Assembly: GCA_035943635.1 (NCBI GenBank)
Contig: DASZBX010000083.1
Span: forward strand, 11,918 to 75,917
From: DASZBX01 sp035943635
GTDB lineage: Bacteria; Actinomycetota; Actinomycetes; Streptomycetales; Catenulisporaceae
Direction of reading: 5' to 3'
Length of the DNA stretch: 64,000 nt
The translations under genes were made by a program, and so were the position numbers. The notes beneath the pieces are model-generated. The model was not told where the DNA came from, searched no databases, and was given only the letters and a program-made list of their open reading frames with translations. Positions 53,767 to 61,779 of this stretch are shown here, piece by piece. How positions within the stretch are numbered: position 1 is the stretch's first letter; each line of letters starts with the position of its first letter.

Positions 53767-54668
53767 GCGTCGTGGAGCAGAGCCTGACCGAACCGATCGC
53801 GGCCCCGGCCGCGGCCGGGGCGGGCGTGGGCATCGTGGGCAGCGGCGTGATGGGCGTCGGGCTGGCCGAGACCTACGCCCGGGCCGGGCTGGACGTGCTG
53901 GTGGTCGCCTCCCGGGCCACCTCGGTGGACGCCGCCCAGGCCCGGCTGGCCCGCTCGCTGGCCGGCGCGGTGCGCCGGGGCAAGCTGACCGAGGAGCAGC
54001 GCGGGCAGACCCTGGGACGGATCTCGTTCACCGCCGACCTGACCGAGCTGGCCGACCGCCGGTTCGTGATCGAGGCGGTGCCGGAGATCGAGGAGCTGAA
54101 GCTGGACGTGTTCGCCGTGCTGGACAAGGTGGTCCAGGACGACGCGGCGGTGCTGGCCTCCAACACCTCCTCGATCCCGATCACCCGGCTGGGCCGGGCC
54201 GCGGTGCGCCCCGAGCGGGTGGTCGGCCTGCACTTCTTCAACCCGGTCCCGGCGATGCCGCTGGTCGAGGTGACCGGCGGCCTGCACACCTCCGCGGACA
54301 CGCTCCGGCGCGCGCGCAGCTTCGTCGAGGACGAACTCGGCAAGCAGGCGGTGCGCTCCCAGGACCGGGCCGGGTTCGTGGTCAACGCCCTGCTCATCCC
54401 GTACCTGCTGAGCGCGGTCCGGATGCTGGAGGCCGGGTTCGCCACGGCCGAGGACATCGACCGCGGGATGACGCTCGGCTGCGGCCACCCGATGGGCCCG
54501 CTCGCGCTGTGCGACCTGATCGGGCTGGACGTGGTCGACGACGTGGCGAAGGCGCTGCACGAGGAGTTCCGCACGCCGCACCACGCCTCGCCCTCGCTGC
54601 TGCTGCGCATGGTCGAGGCCGGCCTGCTCGGCCGCAAGTCCGGCCGCGGCTTCTTCGAGTACGCATGA
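53763..54668 (+). CDS. 3-hydroxyacyl-CoA (3-hydroxybutyryl-CoA-type) dehydrogenase (301 aa)
   Basis: It reduces the 3-oxoacyl-CoA made by the KASIII to the 3-hydroxyacyl-CoA, the step before dehydration and CCR. The Rossmann motif GSGVMG is at 26-31. Catalytic residues line up with the human enzyme almost number for number: Ser136/137 (NTSS), His157 (LHFFNPV), Glu169 and Asn208. The C-terminal motifs GHPMGPLALCDLIGLD and GRKSGRGFFEY are typical. ATG at 53763 overlaps the KASIII stop, so translation is coupled. No enoyl-CoA dehydratase follows; that step must come from elsewhere in the genome. A strong hairpin terminator lies 26 bases after the stop, marking the operon end. Confidence 0.94.
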   Translation: MSVVEQSLTEPIAAPAAAGAGVGIVGSGVMGVGLAETYARAGLDVLVVASRATSVDAAQARLARSLAGAVRRGKLTEEQRGQTLGRISFTADLTELADRRFVIEAVPEIEELKLDVFAVLDKVVQDDAAVLASNTSSIPITRLGRAAVRPERVVGLHFFNPVPAMPLVEVTGGLHTSADTLRRARSFVEDELGKQAVRSQDRAGFVVNALLIPYLLSAVRMLEAGFATAEDIDRGMTLGCGHPMGPLALCDLIGLDVVDDVAKALHEEFRTPHHASPSLLLRMVEAGLLGRKSGRGFFEYA

Positions 54669-54694
54669 CCTGACCTGACCGACCGTTCGGCTGT

Positions 54695-54762
54695 AGCACG
54701 ACGAAGCCCGCGTTTCCTCACTTGGATCTCCTCAAGTGCGCAAACGCGGGCTTCGTCGTGCT
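54695..54762. terminator. Strong hairpin terminator after the extender-unit operon
   Basis: A perfect 21-base inverted repeat (54695-54715 with 54742-54762) encloses a second small stem, CACTTG/CAAGTG (54719-54724 with 54733-54738). There is no T-run on either side, as is common for actinomycete terminators. It lies 26 bases after the dehydrogenase stop. Confidence 0.8.
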
Positions 54763-54888
54763 CTGTAACACCCCCCGGTATTGAAAGACGAGCAGCGATC
54801 GAGCCGCTCCCCCTGCGCACGGGTGATCTGACCAGACGAACACTGCGGAAGCGGTTCGCTTCTGCCGGTACCAAGAAAGGCACAACGC

Positions 54889-56088
54889 ATGTCGTCTCGA
54901 CGCATTGCCGGCCGGAAGACCTCCGTCCTCGCCACGTTCGCGGCCGTCGCCACCGCGGCGGTCATGGCTGCCTCCTCGGCCGACGCGGCCGCCGCGGGGA
55001 GCGTGTGGTCCGTCGTGAAGAGCCCGAACGTCACCACCGGCACCTTCGCCACCAACGCCCTGCTGAGCGTGTCCGCGGTCTCCGACTCCAACGTCTGGGC
55101 CGCCGGCTTCAGCAACAAGTCCGGTGCCGACGACAGCGGGGACTCCCCGCTGATCGAGCACTGGAACGGCACCGCCTGGAGTGTCTCGCCGACGGTCGCC
55201 CAGAACGCCGAGTTCACCGGGATCAGCGCCGACTCGGCGACCGACGCCTGGGCGGTGGGCAACGTGGAGAACGCCACCGCGCTGCTGGCCGAGCACTGGA
55301 ACGGCACCGCCTGGAGCACGGCCGCCATGCCGGTGCCGAGCAACGCGGTCAACATCCGGATCGAAGGGGTGACCGCCGTGTCGCCCACCAACGCGTGGGC
55401 CGTCGGGATGTACTCCGACGACTCGCTCGGCCTGCCCCTGATCGAGCACTGGAACGGCACCGCCTGGTCGATCACGCCGAACGTGCCCCGGCAGGTCTCG
55501 GACTTCAACGACCTGCACGCCGTCACGGCCGTCTCGGCCAACGACATCTGGGCCGTCGGCGAATGGGACGCGGGCGGGCAGCAGCAGCTGCTGATGCACT
55601 TCGACGGCACCAGCTGGACGCTGGTGACCCAGGAGGCCATGATCGGCGCCGGGCAGTCGCGCGCGTTCCCGGTCGCGGTGTCGGCCTCGGCGAGCAACGA
55701 CGTCTGGGCGGTCGGCGACGCCGACTTCACCGGCTCGGACCAGGTGACCTCGCAGCAGCCCTTCGCCGAGCACTGGGACGGGACCCAGTGGACCGCGTTC
55801 CCCACGCCCGCCCCGGCGATCACCAACGACTCGATGTCGTTCACCGCGGTCGCGGCCGTGTCCGAGAACGACGTCTGGGCCGTGGGCCAGGACGATTCCC
55901 AGTCCATCCTCGAGCACTGGGACGGGACCAGCTGGACCATGGCCACCCTGCCCGCGCTGGGCGCCTCCGGCAACCTGCTCGACGCCGTCGCCAAGAGCGG
56001 CCCGAGCTCCCTCTGGGCGGTCGGCGACAACGAGCCGAAGTCGACTCTGATCTCGCAGTCGCTGACCATCCACACCACGCGGGGCTGA
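54889..56088 (+). CDS. Secreted beta-propeller-like repeat protein (399 aa)
   Basis: The N-terminus has two Arg/Lys clusters, a hydrophobic stretch (VLATFAAVATAAVMA) and an Ala-rich cleavage region ending near residue 36, so it is probably secreted. The rest consists of about seven repeats, each with a D-x-W-A-V-G turn (SNVWAAG, TDAWAVG, TNAWAVG, NDIWAVG, NDVWAVG twice, SSLWAVG) followed in most cases by HWNGTAW-like motifs. Seven such units suggest a seven-bladed propeller. Proteins of this kind are frequent in actinomycetes and have no established function. AGAAAGG lies about 7 bases before the ATG. It is flanked by hairpin terminators on both sides, so it is its own transcription unit and probably not part of the polyketide pathway. 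Confidence 0.85.
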   Translation: MSSRRIAGRKTSVLATFAAVATAAVMAASSADAAAAGSVWSVVKSPNVTTGTFATNALLSVSAVSDSNVWAAGFSNKSGADDSGDSPLIEHWNGTAWSVSPTVAQNAEFTGISADSATDAWAVGNVENATALLAEHWNGTAWSTAAMPVPSNAVNIRIEGVTAVSPTNAWAVGMYSDDSLGLPLIEHWNGTAWSITPNVPRQVSDFNDLHAVTAVSANDIWAVGEWDAGGQQQLLMHFDGTSWTLVTQEAMIGAGQSRAFPVAVSASASNDVWAVGDADFTGSDQVTSQQPFAEHWDGTQWTAFPTPAPAITNDSMSFTAVAAVSENDVWAVGQDDSQSILEHWDGTSWTMATLPALGASGNLLDAVAKSGPSSLWAVGDNEPKSTLISQSLTIHTTRG

Positions 56089-56123
56089 CGCTCCGCGGCA
56101 GGACCTCGGCGGGATAGCACGAC

Positions 56124-56167
56124 AAGACTCGGCGGCGACCATGGACGTGGTCGCCGCCGAGTCTTTT
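56124..56167 (+). terminator. Rho-independent terminator after the propeller gene
   Basis: An 18-base perfect stem (56124-56141 with 56148-56165) with a 6-base loop is followed by T residues (56164-56167). It lies 35 bases after the stop of the secreted protein gene. Confidence 0.85.
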
Positions 56168-56231
56168 CCGGCGCCAGCGCCGCCGAAGGTCCGGGACCGG
56201 TCGGTGCGCGCCGTTGCGCACCTGCGCTCCG

Positions 56232-56279
56232 CTAGTGTCGTGGCCGGGAGTGTTTGCCCCTTCCCGGCCACGACACTAG
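56232..56279. terminator. 18-base inverted repeat at the end of the small minus-strand ORF
   Basis: A perfect inverted repeat (56232-56249 with 56262-56279) with a 12-base loop. The stop codon of the 96-residue ORF (56276-56278) lies inside the right arm, so it would act as that gene's terminator. There is no T-run. Confidence 0.65.
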
Positions 56280-56566
56280 TCCGCGAAGCGGCTTCGGCCG
56301 GCCCGGCGCACTACGAAAGACGGCCTGCTCGTAGCGCCGGCCTCCACTCGCTCTTTGTGCTCGCAGCCGCTGACGTGAGTGACCGCCAGCAGCGTCTCCT
56401 GTGACGCGTCGTTGCGTCGGCGCAGCTCCGCCGGACCGGCCGGCGTCGCCTCCTCGATCAGTGCGTCGATCAGGTCCACGACGTCGGCTCTGCCGCCGCG
56501 GGCCGTTGTGCCCTCACTGATCCGGCTCACGTGCGACGTGGGGTGTTGACATGGGAATTCAACCAT
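56276..56566 (-). CDS. Small hypothetical protein (96 aa)
   Basis: I do not recognise this protein. It begins MVEFPCQHPTSHVS and has a probable helix (ADVVDLIDALIEEA) in the middle, two further cysteines or histidines in VSGCEHKE, and a basic C-terminus. Support for it being real: GGAGGGAG lies 6 bases upstream of the ATG, it is placed alone in a 400-base space, and an inverted repeat overlaps its stop. The same phase stays open upstream, but that part is antisense to nothing useful and overlaps the permease gene in another frame. It could be a leftover or a small regulatory protein. Confidence 0.55.
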   Translation of the reverse strand: MVEFPCQHPTSHVSRISEGTTARGGRADVVDLIDALIEEATPAGPAELRRRNDASQETLLAVTHVSGCEHKERVEAGATSRPSFVVRRAGRSRFAD

Positions 56567-56617
56567 TGCTATCTCCCTCCGCTGCATACCGGCCGTCCGG
56601 GCGAGCGACGGTCGGCC

Positions 56618-56630
56618 CATGAGTCTCATG
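56618..56630. promoter_or_regulatory. Perfect palindrome CATGAG-T-CTCATG
   Basis: A 13-base perfect palindrome lies about 50 bases upstream of the small ORF start, in the space between it and the exporter permease stop. It could be an operator for the small gene. No regulator partner is identified. Confidence 0.3.
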
Positions 56631-56682
56631 CTAGGAGCGGGCCTCGGGCCCGGCCCACCCCTACGCCACCCTGCTCCTGCGG

Positions 56683-58701
56683 TCAGGGAGCCGCGGCTCT
56701 GGCCGGGGAGCACTCGGCCGGCTCGGCCTCGGGCCGCCCGGCGGCCGGCGACCCGGCCGGCGCGCCGACACCGGCGCCCACCGGCCCGGCGCCGTTGCCG
56801 GCCAGCACCTGCGCGGCGTCCCCGGCGGCCCGGCGCTGCTTGCGCTTGGTCGTCCAGACCAGGGCGAGCGCGCCGCTGATCGACGCGAGGCCCAGCAGGA
56901 TGAACCCGATCGAGATCAGCACCCGGTCGGGCGAGGAGAAGTGCAGCGCGACGAACCAGCCGCGGACCGGCGCGTGGGTGAAGCCCAGGACCAGCGTGAC
57001 GATGCCCTGGGGGACGAGCATCAGGATGCCGAGGGTCATCAGCAGGCCGACCACCGTGGCGATCCCGGAGGGCAGGTCCTGGCCCTCGGCCGCGGCGGCC
57101 TCGTCCTTCTCGTCGGTCTCCAGCTTGACCGGTTCGCGCTGCGGGCCCTTGCGCATGATGTCCAGGATCTCCGGGCCCTTGGCCCGCAGCCGCACGTACG
57201 CGATCCGGCCGAACAGCCAGGCGAACAGGAAACCGGTGACGATGCCGGCCGGCACGCCCAGCCACTGCACGGTCGTGTCGTGGGTCAGCCGCCCGATCAG
57301 CACCGGCGCGGCGGCCGGGATGGCCAGCAGCAGTTCGGCGAACAGCACGATCAGGGTCTGCAGGCGGACCTGGTCGCCGCTCTCGTCGCTGAAGCCGTCC
57401 AGCGGGTTGCCGCCGGGCCGGTCCGGGAACGGGGCCGGGCTCAGCAGCGAGACCAGCGGCATCAGGCCGGCCGCGGCGCCGATGACCGCGGGCAGGGCGG
57501 CGAGCACCCAGGGCCACAGGGCGTCGTCGACCCGGAAGAAGGCCGCCGCGCCGGTGAGCACCAGGGAGGTGGGCACGACGAACAGCAGCCAGGCGTACTG
57601 CCGGGCACGCACGTCGGTGCGTTCGATCCCCGGGGTGACCATGGTCAGCCACAGGGCGCCGGCGTCCATGCCGTAGAGGTTGGCCGCGAGCGCCCCGGAG
57701 AAGAGCACTGCGACCACGCCGGCCCACGGCAGCAGCACCAGGCTGTGGTCGAGCAGCGGGAACAGGCCGGTGAACACGCCGATCCAGAACGCGATCCGGA
57801 CGAACCGGGACCGGCGCGGGTCGCGCTGCCACAGCCGCAGTTCCTTGCGGACCACGGCACGGAACGGCGAACTGGGCAGGTGGCGGTTGGTGGTCGGCCG
57901 GGCGATCCCGGACCGGGTGGTGACCGTGCCGCGGACCATGTGCCGGCCGAGCAGCGAAGCCCAGGTGAGCAGGAGCACGACGCACAGGGCGGCCATCCCG
58001 GCCAGTGCGGCCGCGACCAGCGCCCAGTCCGAGCGGCCGGCCGCGTCCACCGCGTCCACCGCCCAGCCGGACGGCAGCCACTTGACCGTGGTGGCCACGT
58101 GCGAGGCCCAGTGGCCGGTGAAGAGCTTGCCGAAGAAGCCGAGCGCGAACCAGCCGCTGTTGAGGAAGGCGATCACGAGGCCGACCACCAGCGAGGACAG
58201 TTCCCAGCCGACCCGGGAGCGCATCGCGCTGCCCAGGGCCTGCATCGTGGTCCGGGACAGCAGCACGACCATGGCCAGTTGCAGCACGATCGCCGGGATG
58301 GCGATCAGTGCGGCGGCCGGGCCGGTGCGGATGCCGAAGACCAGCAGCACGCCGAAGGCCAGGAAGGTGATCACCGGGGTGATGCCGGCGAACGCGGCCC
58401 CGAACAACCCCACCGCCAGGCGGCGCGGGGACACCGGGAACAGGGTGAAGTACTCCAGCCGCAGGATCGCGTCGCCGCCGGTCAGCATCGGGCCGAGCAG
58501 CCAGCCGAGGGTCCACAGCAGGCTGAGCACCGCGTAGAACGGCACGGCAGCCGAGTGCGGCAGGGTGAGCAGGCCGAGCAGGATGGTGCCGACCGCGGCC
58601 GCGAGGCCGAACAGGCCGCCGAGGATCAGGCTCGCGGCGCGCGCGCCGCTCATCGACCGTCGCAGGACGGTCAACTTCATCGAGGTCAGGAAGCCAACCA
58701 T
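56683..58701 (-). CDS. Large ABC exporter permease (672 aa)
   Basis: This integral membrane protein is the partner of the ATPase just upstream. It has many hydrophobic segments in two halves (for example ASLILGGLFGLAAAVGTIL near 25-45, and IVTLVLGF and VLISIGFILLGLASISG near the C-terminus), separated by hydrophilic loops around residues 270-300 and 540-560. The C-terminal 40 residues are Ala/Pro/Gly-rich. The ATG at 58701 lies inside the end of the ATPase gene (16-base overlap), so translation is coupled. The size is well above a DrrB-type permease and fits the larger two-repeat ABC-2 exporters. The substrate is unknown. It may belong to the polyketide cluster or be housekeeping. Confidence 0.88.
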   Translation of the reverse strand: MVGFLTSMKLTVLRRSMSGARAASLILGGLFGLAAAVGTILLGLLTLPHSAAVPFYAVLSLLWTLGWLLGPMLTGGDAILRLEYFTLFPVSPRRLAVGLFGAAFAGITPVITFLAFGVLLVFGIRTGPAAALIAIPAIVLQLAMVVLLSRTTMQALGSAMRSRVGWELSSLVVGLVIAFLNSGWFALGFFGKLFTGHWASHVATTVKWLPSGWAVDAVDAAGRSDWALVAAALAGMAALCVVLLLTWASLLGRHMVRGTVTTRSGIARPTTNRHLPSSPFRAVVRKELRLWQRDPRRSRFVRIAFWIGVFTGLFPLLDHSLVLLPWAGVVAVLFSGALAANLYGMDAGALWLTMVTPGIERTDVRARQYAWLLFVVPTSLVLTGAAAFFRVDDALWPWVLAALPAVIGAAAGLMPLVSLLSPAPFPDRPGGNPLDGFSDESGDQVRLQTLIVLFAELLLAIPAAAPVLIGRLTHDTTVQWLGVPAGIVTGFLFAWLFGRIAYVRLRAKGPEILDIMRKGPQREPVKLETDEKDEAAAAEGQDLPSGIATVVGLLMTLGILMLVPQGIVTLVLGFTHAPVRGWFVALHFSSPDRVLISIGFILLGLASISGALALVWTTKRKQRRAAGDAAQVLAGNGAGPVGAGVGAPAGSPAAGRPEAEPAECSPARAAAP

Positions 58702-59492
58702 GTCAACCCGTCCGCTCCGCCCGTACGGGCACCGACCAGGTCCACGAAGACGTCTTCGAGGCCTCGGGTGCCGCGGACCTGCTCGACCGTGCCGCTCGCG
58801 GCCACGGTGCCGCGCGTGATCACCGCGACGTGGTCGCACAACAGCTCGACCAGGGCCATCACGTGGCTGGAGAAGACGACCGAGCCGCCGGAGGCGACGA
58901 AACGCTGCAGGATGGTGCGGATGGTCGCGGCCGAGACCGGGTCGACCGCCTCGAACGGCTCGTCCAGGACCAGCAGCTTCGGCGCGTGCAGCAGGGCCGT
59001 GGCCAGGCCGATCTTCTTGCGCATGCCGGTGGAGTAGTCGATCACCAGGGTGCGCTCGGCCTCGTCGAGCTCGAGCACCTGGAGCAGCTCGTCCACCCGG
59101 ACCTTGACCTCGTTGGCGGCCAGGCCGCGGATCAGGCCGTGGTAGGTGAGCAGTTCGCGCCCGGTCAGCCGCTCGGGCAGTTGCATCCCGTCCGGCAGCA
59201 CGCCGACCAGGCCCTTGGCCTTGACCGGGTCCGCCCAGACGTCCACCCCGAAGATCTCCGAGGTCCCGGCGGTCGGCCGCAGCAGGCCCACCGCCATCGA
59301 CAACAAGGTGGTCTTGCCCGCGCCGTTCGGGCCGACCAGGCCGTAGAACGAGCCGCGCGGGATCGCCAGATCGACGTGGTCCACCGCCCGGTGCGAGCCG
59401 AACACTTTCAGGAGCCCCGAGAACCGCAGGGCCGCGGTCTGGGTGCTGACAGGGGGTCTGGCTCCTTCGTTGGCTTCTACCGACACTGTCAC
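58686..59492 (-). CDS. ABC transporter ATP-binding protein (268 aa)
   Basis: This is the ATPase subunit of the second exporter. Walker A GPNGAGKT is at 54-61, Walker B reads LLVLDEP followed by FEAVD, and the switch His sits in SSHVM. The signature is degenerate: YSTGMRKK instead of LSGGQ, as in many ABC-2 ATPases of the NatA/CcmA type. I chose GTG at 59492 because GGAGG stands 5-6 bases before it; an in-frame ATG at 59579 would add 29 residues with no homology and place the putative promoter inside the gene. Upstream lies a CCCTAGGG palindrome next to a TATAAG hexamer. Confidence 0.9.
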   Translation of the reverse strand: MTVSVEANEGARPPVSTQTAALRFSGLLKVFGSHRAVDHVDLAIPRGSFYGLVGPNGAGKTTLLSMAVGLLRPTAGTSEIFGVDVWADPVKAKGLVGVLPDGMQLPERLTGRELLTYHGLIRGLAANEVKVRVDELLQVLELDEAERTLVIDYSTGMRKKIGLATALLHAPKLLVLDEPFEAVDPVSAATIRTILQRFVASGGSVVFSSHVMALVELLCDHVAVITRGTVAASGTVEQVRGTRGLEDVFVDLVGARTGGADGLTWLAS

Positions 59493-59840
59493 AGCAACCT
59501 CCACGAACTCGGGGGTCAGATTCCACCATTGCTGCTTATACCCTAGGGGCGGATCCTTGATTGCGGAAACCTGATTCACTCGATGTAAGGAATGTGTGTC
59601 TGGTCGAGTCGCTGGTCACAGGCTTGGGCGGCGGCGGGTAGGGGCGTTGCGGGGGCAAGTCAGGGGTCGATCGGGGGGTCCGCGGGGGGAACCAAGGATC
59701 GTATTCTCGGTGGCAGCCGCGCGCGCACGGACCGGGTGAGTCGATGTCGGGTCAGTGGGGTCGGAGGTCGGTCCGGAGGCCGTGTGGCGGGTTGGCCGGT
59801 CGGCACTCATTTCATCCCGGATTCGCGGAGGCGACGTTTC
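59493..59840. promoter_or_regulatory. Divergent intergenic region between the second exporter and the P450
   Basis: This gene-free stretch of 348 bases must carry both promoters. Towards the exporter (minus strand) there is CCCCTAGGG (59541-59549) touching a -10-like TATAAG (59540-59535), 43 bases before the GTG start. The right half is G- and T-rich like the P450 gene, and I see no convincing promoter there. A frame is open upstream of the P450 ATG but is of low complexity and is not counted as coding. Confidence 0.45.
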
Positions 59841-61112
59841 ATGACTACTGGTGCGAGTATGTCCGGGGTGGCTGCGGTGGTTCAGTCTGACAGTGAGCTT
59901 GAGGCGCAGTTGCGTACCAGTCGGGCTGCTTTGCGGTCCATCGGTTCGCTGGGGGATCACTATGCGACTGTGTTGCTGGGGCAGGACGATCCGTATCCGG
60001 TGTATGAGAAGCTGCGGCGGCGGGGGCCGTTGCAGCAGAGCCGGTTGGGGACGTGGATCATCACCGGGCGTTCGCTTGCTGATGAGGTGCTGCGGGATCG
60101 GCGGTTCGGGCGGCGTACCACGCAAGGTGAGTGGCCGGCTGGGTATTCGGACTTTGATAATTCCTTTCTGGCGATGGATCCGCCGGATCATGGTCGGTTG
60201 CGGCGGTTGGCCATGCCTTTGTTCAGTCCTCGGGCGGTTGGTCGGTTGCGGGCTGAGGTGGAGCGTGCTTGCACGGATCTGCTGGACAAGGTTGGTGGGG
60301 ATGGGTCGTTTGACGTGATGACGGACTTTGCCGCGCAGGTGCCGTTGACGGTTATTGCGGCGGTGTTCGGGATTCCTGAGCAGTGGCGGGAGCGGTTCAG
60401 TCGGCTTGCCGAGAAGGTCGCTCTGGTGTTGGCGGGGGTGGCGCAGCCAGCTGAGGTGCATGCGATGCGGGAGGGCGTTGCGGGGATGAACGAGCTGTTC
60501 CGCGACATCATCGAGTTGCGGCGGCGGGAGCCTGGGGAGGATCTGGTCAGTCGGTTGATCGGTGATGTCGATGGGGAGTTGCTGACTGCGGATGAGCTGG
60601 TCGCGATGTGCGGGATGCTTTCGCTGGCCGGGACTGAGACTACGGTTCATTTGATCGGCAATGGGGTGCTGGCGATGTTGGATGCGCCGGAGCAGTGGGA
60701 TTTGTTGTGTGGGGATGTGGATTTGGCGGCTGGTGCTGTGGAGGAGACTCTGCGGTTTGATGCTTCGGTGCAGATTCAGTCTCGGTATGCGCATTCGGAT
60801 ATCGAGTTGGCTGGGAAGCGGGTTAAGAAGGATGCTCAGTTGGTCATGCTGACGGGGGCTTGTAATCGGGATCCTGAGGTTTGGGCGGATCCGGGGGTAT
60901 TTCGGCTTGGGCGTCGTGATGAGGCTGAGCATATTTCGTTTTCCAGTGGGATTCATTACTGTGTGGGGGCGCCCTTGGCCCGGTTGGAGGGGGAGGTTGC
61001 TCTGCGGATGTTGGCTGAGCGGTTCCCTCGGTTGCGGCGGGATGGGGAGGTGGTTCGGCGGGTTTCGCCGTTTATTCGGGGGTTGCGGTCTTTGCCGGTT
61101 CGGGGGGATTGA
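59841..61112 (+). CDS. Cytochrome P450 (423 aa)
   Basis: This is a soluble bacterial class I P450, probably a tailoring oxidase of the polyketide. The C-helix motif MDPPDHGRLRRL is at 112-123, the I-helix AGTETT at 263-268, ExxR at Glu302-Arg305 (EETLR), and the heme loop FSSGIHYCVGAPLAR has the ligand Cys374. The length is normal for the family. ATG at 59841 has GGAGG about 9 bases upstream; ATG at 59859 is an alternative. Codon use differs sharply from every PKS gene: many GGT, GTT, GCT, TTG and GAT codons, giving a G/T-rich sense strand. No ferredoxin or reductase is next to it, so electron partners must be elsewhere. Assignment to the PKS pathway rests on proximity only. Confidence 0.93.
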   Translation: MTTGASMSGVAAVVQSDSELEAQLRTSRAALRSIGSLGDHYATVLLGQDDPYPVYEKLRRRGPLQQSRLGTWIITGRSLADEVLRDRRFGRRTTQGEWPAGYSDFDNSFLAMDPPDHGRLRRLAMPLFSPRAVGRLRAEVERACTDLLDKVGGDGSFDVMTDFAAQVPLTVIAAVFGIPEQWRERFSRLAEKVALVLAGVAQPAEVHAMREGVAGMNELFRDIIELRRREPGEDLVSRLIGDVDGELLTADELVAMCGMLSLAGTETTVHLIGNGVLAMLDAPEQWDLLCGDVDLAAGAVEETLRFDASVQIQSRYAHSDIELAGKRVKKDAQLVMLTGACNRDPEVWADPGVFRLGRRDEAEHISFSSGIHYCVGAPLARLEGEVALRMLAERFPRLRRDGEVVRRVSPFIRGLRSLPVRGD

Positions 61113-61161
61113 GATTGAGGTGGGGGGGTTGGGTTTAAAGATCAAAAGCGCCTCCGGCGGG

Positions 61162-61200
61162 CCCTCCGCAGAGAGGGGGAGCTCGGGTTTTCGCGGAGGG
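61162..61200 (+). terminator. Possible weak terminator after the P450
   Basis: CCCTCCGC (61162-61169) can pair with GCGGAGGG (61193-61200) around a 23-base loop, 50 bases after the P450 stop. The long loop makes this uncertain. The rest of 61113-61343 is G/T-rich with no other feature I can support. Confidence 0.3.
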
Positions 61201-61343
61201 TGGCGGTTGGCGGGGTGGTGGGGTCGGGTGTCCGACGCGGAGACACCCGAAGACCTCGGGAGGGTGTGCGCGTTGCGCTGGTGGGGGTGCGGGCTCGGGT
61301 TGGGGGTGTGGTGGTTTGGGGGTGGCCGGTGCGAGCTTCGGTG

Positions 61344-61748
61344 TCAGGTGGCCGCGGGCGGGGATCGTCGGGCTTGGACCTTGCGGTAGCTGATGCGCCA
61401 GCCTTGGTTTTCGCGGGAGAACGTGTCCTCGTAGGTCACGCTGCCGCTTGTGCCGTTTGCCATGATGCCGAGTCCTTTTGACAGGGCTTGCACTTGGTCC
61501 TGCGTGAGCTCGGTCAGGACGATGTTTGTGATGTGGTGGCCGACTGGATTGGCTTCGCCCAGCGCGAGCGCCGCCTCTTTGAGCGCCGTCAGGCCCACGA
61601 TCTTGCCCATGCCGAAGTCGGTCAGGTCGTAGGTGACGCCGGTGGTGAATACCTCGTGCATCCGGTCGTGGTCGCCGGCGTCGGTGAGGTGGCCGTGCAG
61701 GGATAGCAGTTGGGTGATTGCCGTGTGGTCTTCAACGGTCAGGGTCAT
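61344..61748 (-). CDS. SnoaL-like (NTF2-fold) protein (134 aa)
   Basis: This small protein is typical of the SnoaL/nuclear transport factor 2 superfamily. It starts MTLTVEDHTAITQLLSLHGHLTDAGDHDRM, in two blocks a helix and the D-x-x-M/F motif common in the family, and ends with a beta-rich part (GSVTYEDTFSRENQGWRIS) typical of the fold. Members range from polyketide cyclases to dehydratases and uncharacterised proteins, so no reaction can be assigned. GGAGG lies 7 bases before the ATG. It is divergent from a TetR regulator across a 100-base gap with operator-like repeats, so it is probably the regulator's target. Confidence 0.8.
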   Translation of the reverse strand: MTLTVEDHTAITQLLSLHGHLTDAGDHDRMHEVFTTGVTYDLTDFGMGKIVGLTALKEAALALGEANPVGHHITNIVLTELTQDQVQALSKGLGIMANGTSGSVTYEDTFSRENQGWRISYRKVQARRSPPAAT

Positions 61749-61779
61749 GCGCACGCCTCCGCAGGGGATTGTTATCCGA

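Noticed and set aside
56276..58516. A 746-codon minus-strand frame covering the second permease and the small ORF
   Set aside because: Only its last 96 codons have a ribosome site and non-shadow composition. The upstream part overlaps the real permease in another frame and is Arg/Gly/Pro-rich shadow.
59592..59840. An 83-residue N-terminal extension of the P450
   Set aside because: It is low-complexity and outside the P450 fold. The ATG at 59841 has a ribosome site and gives the normal family length.
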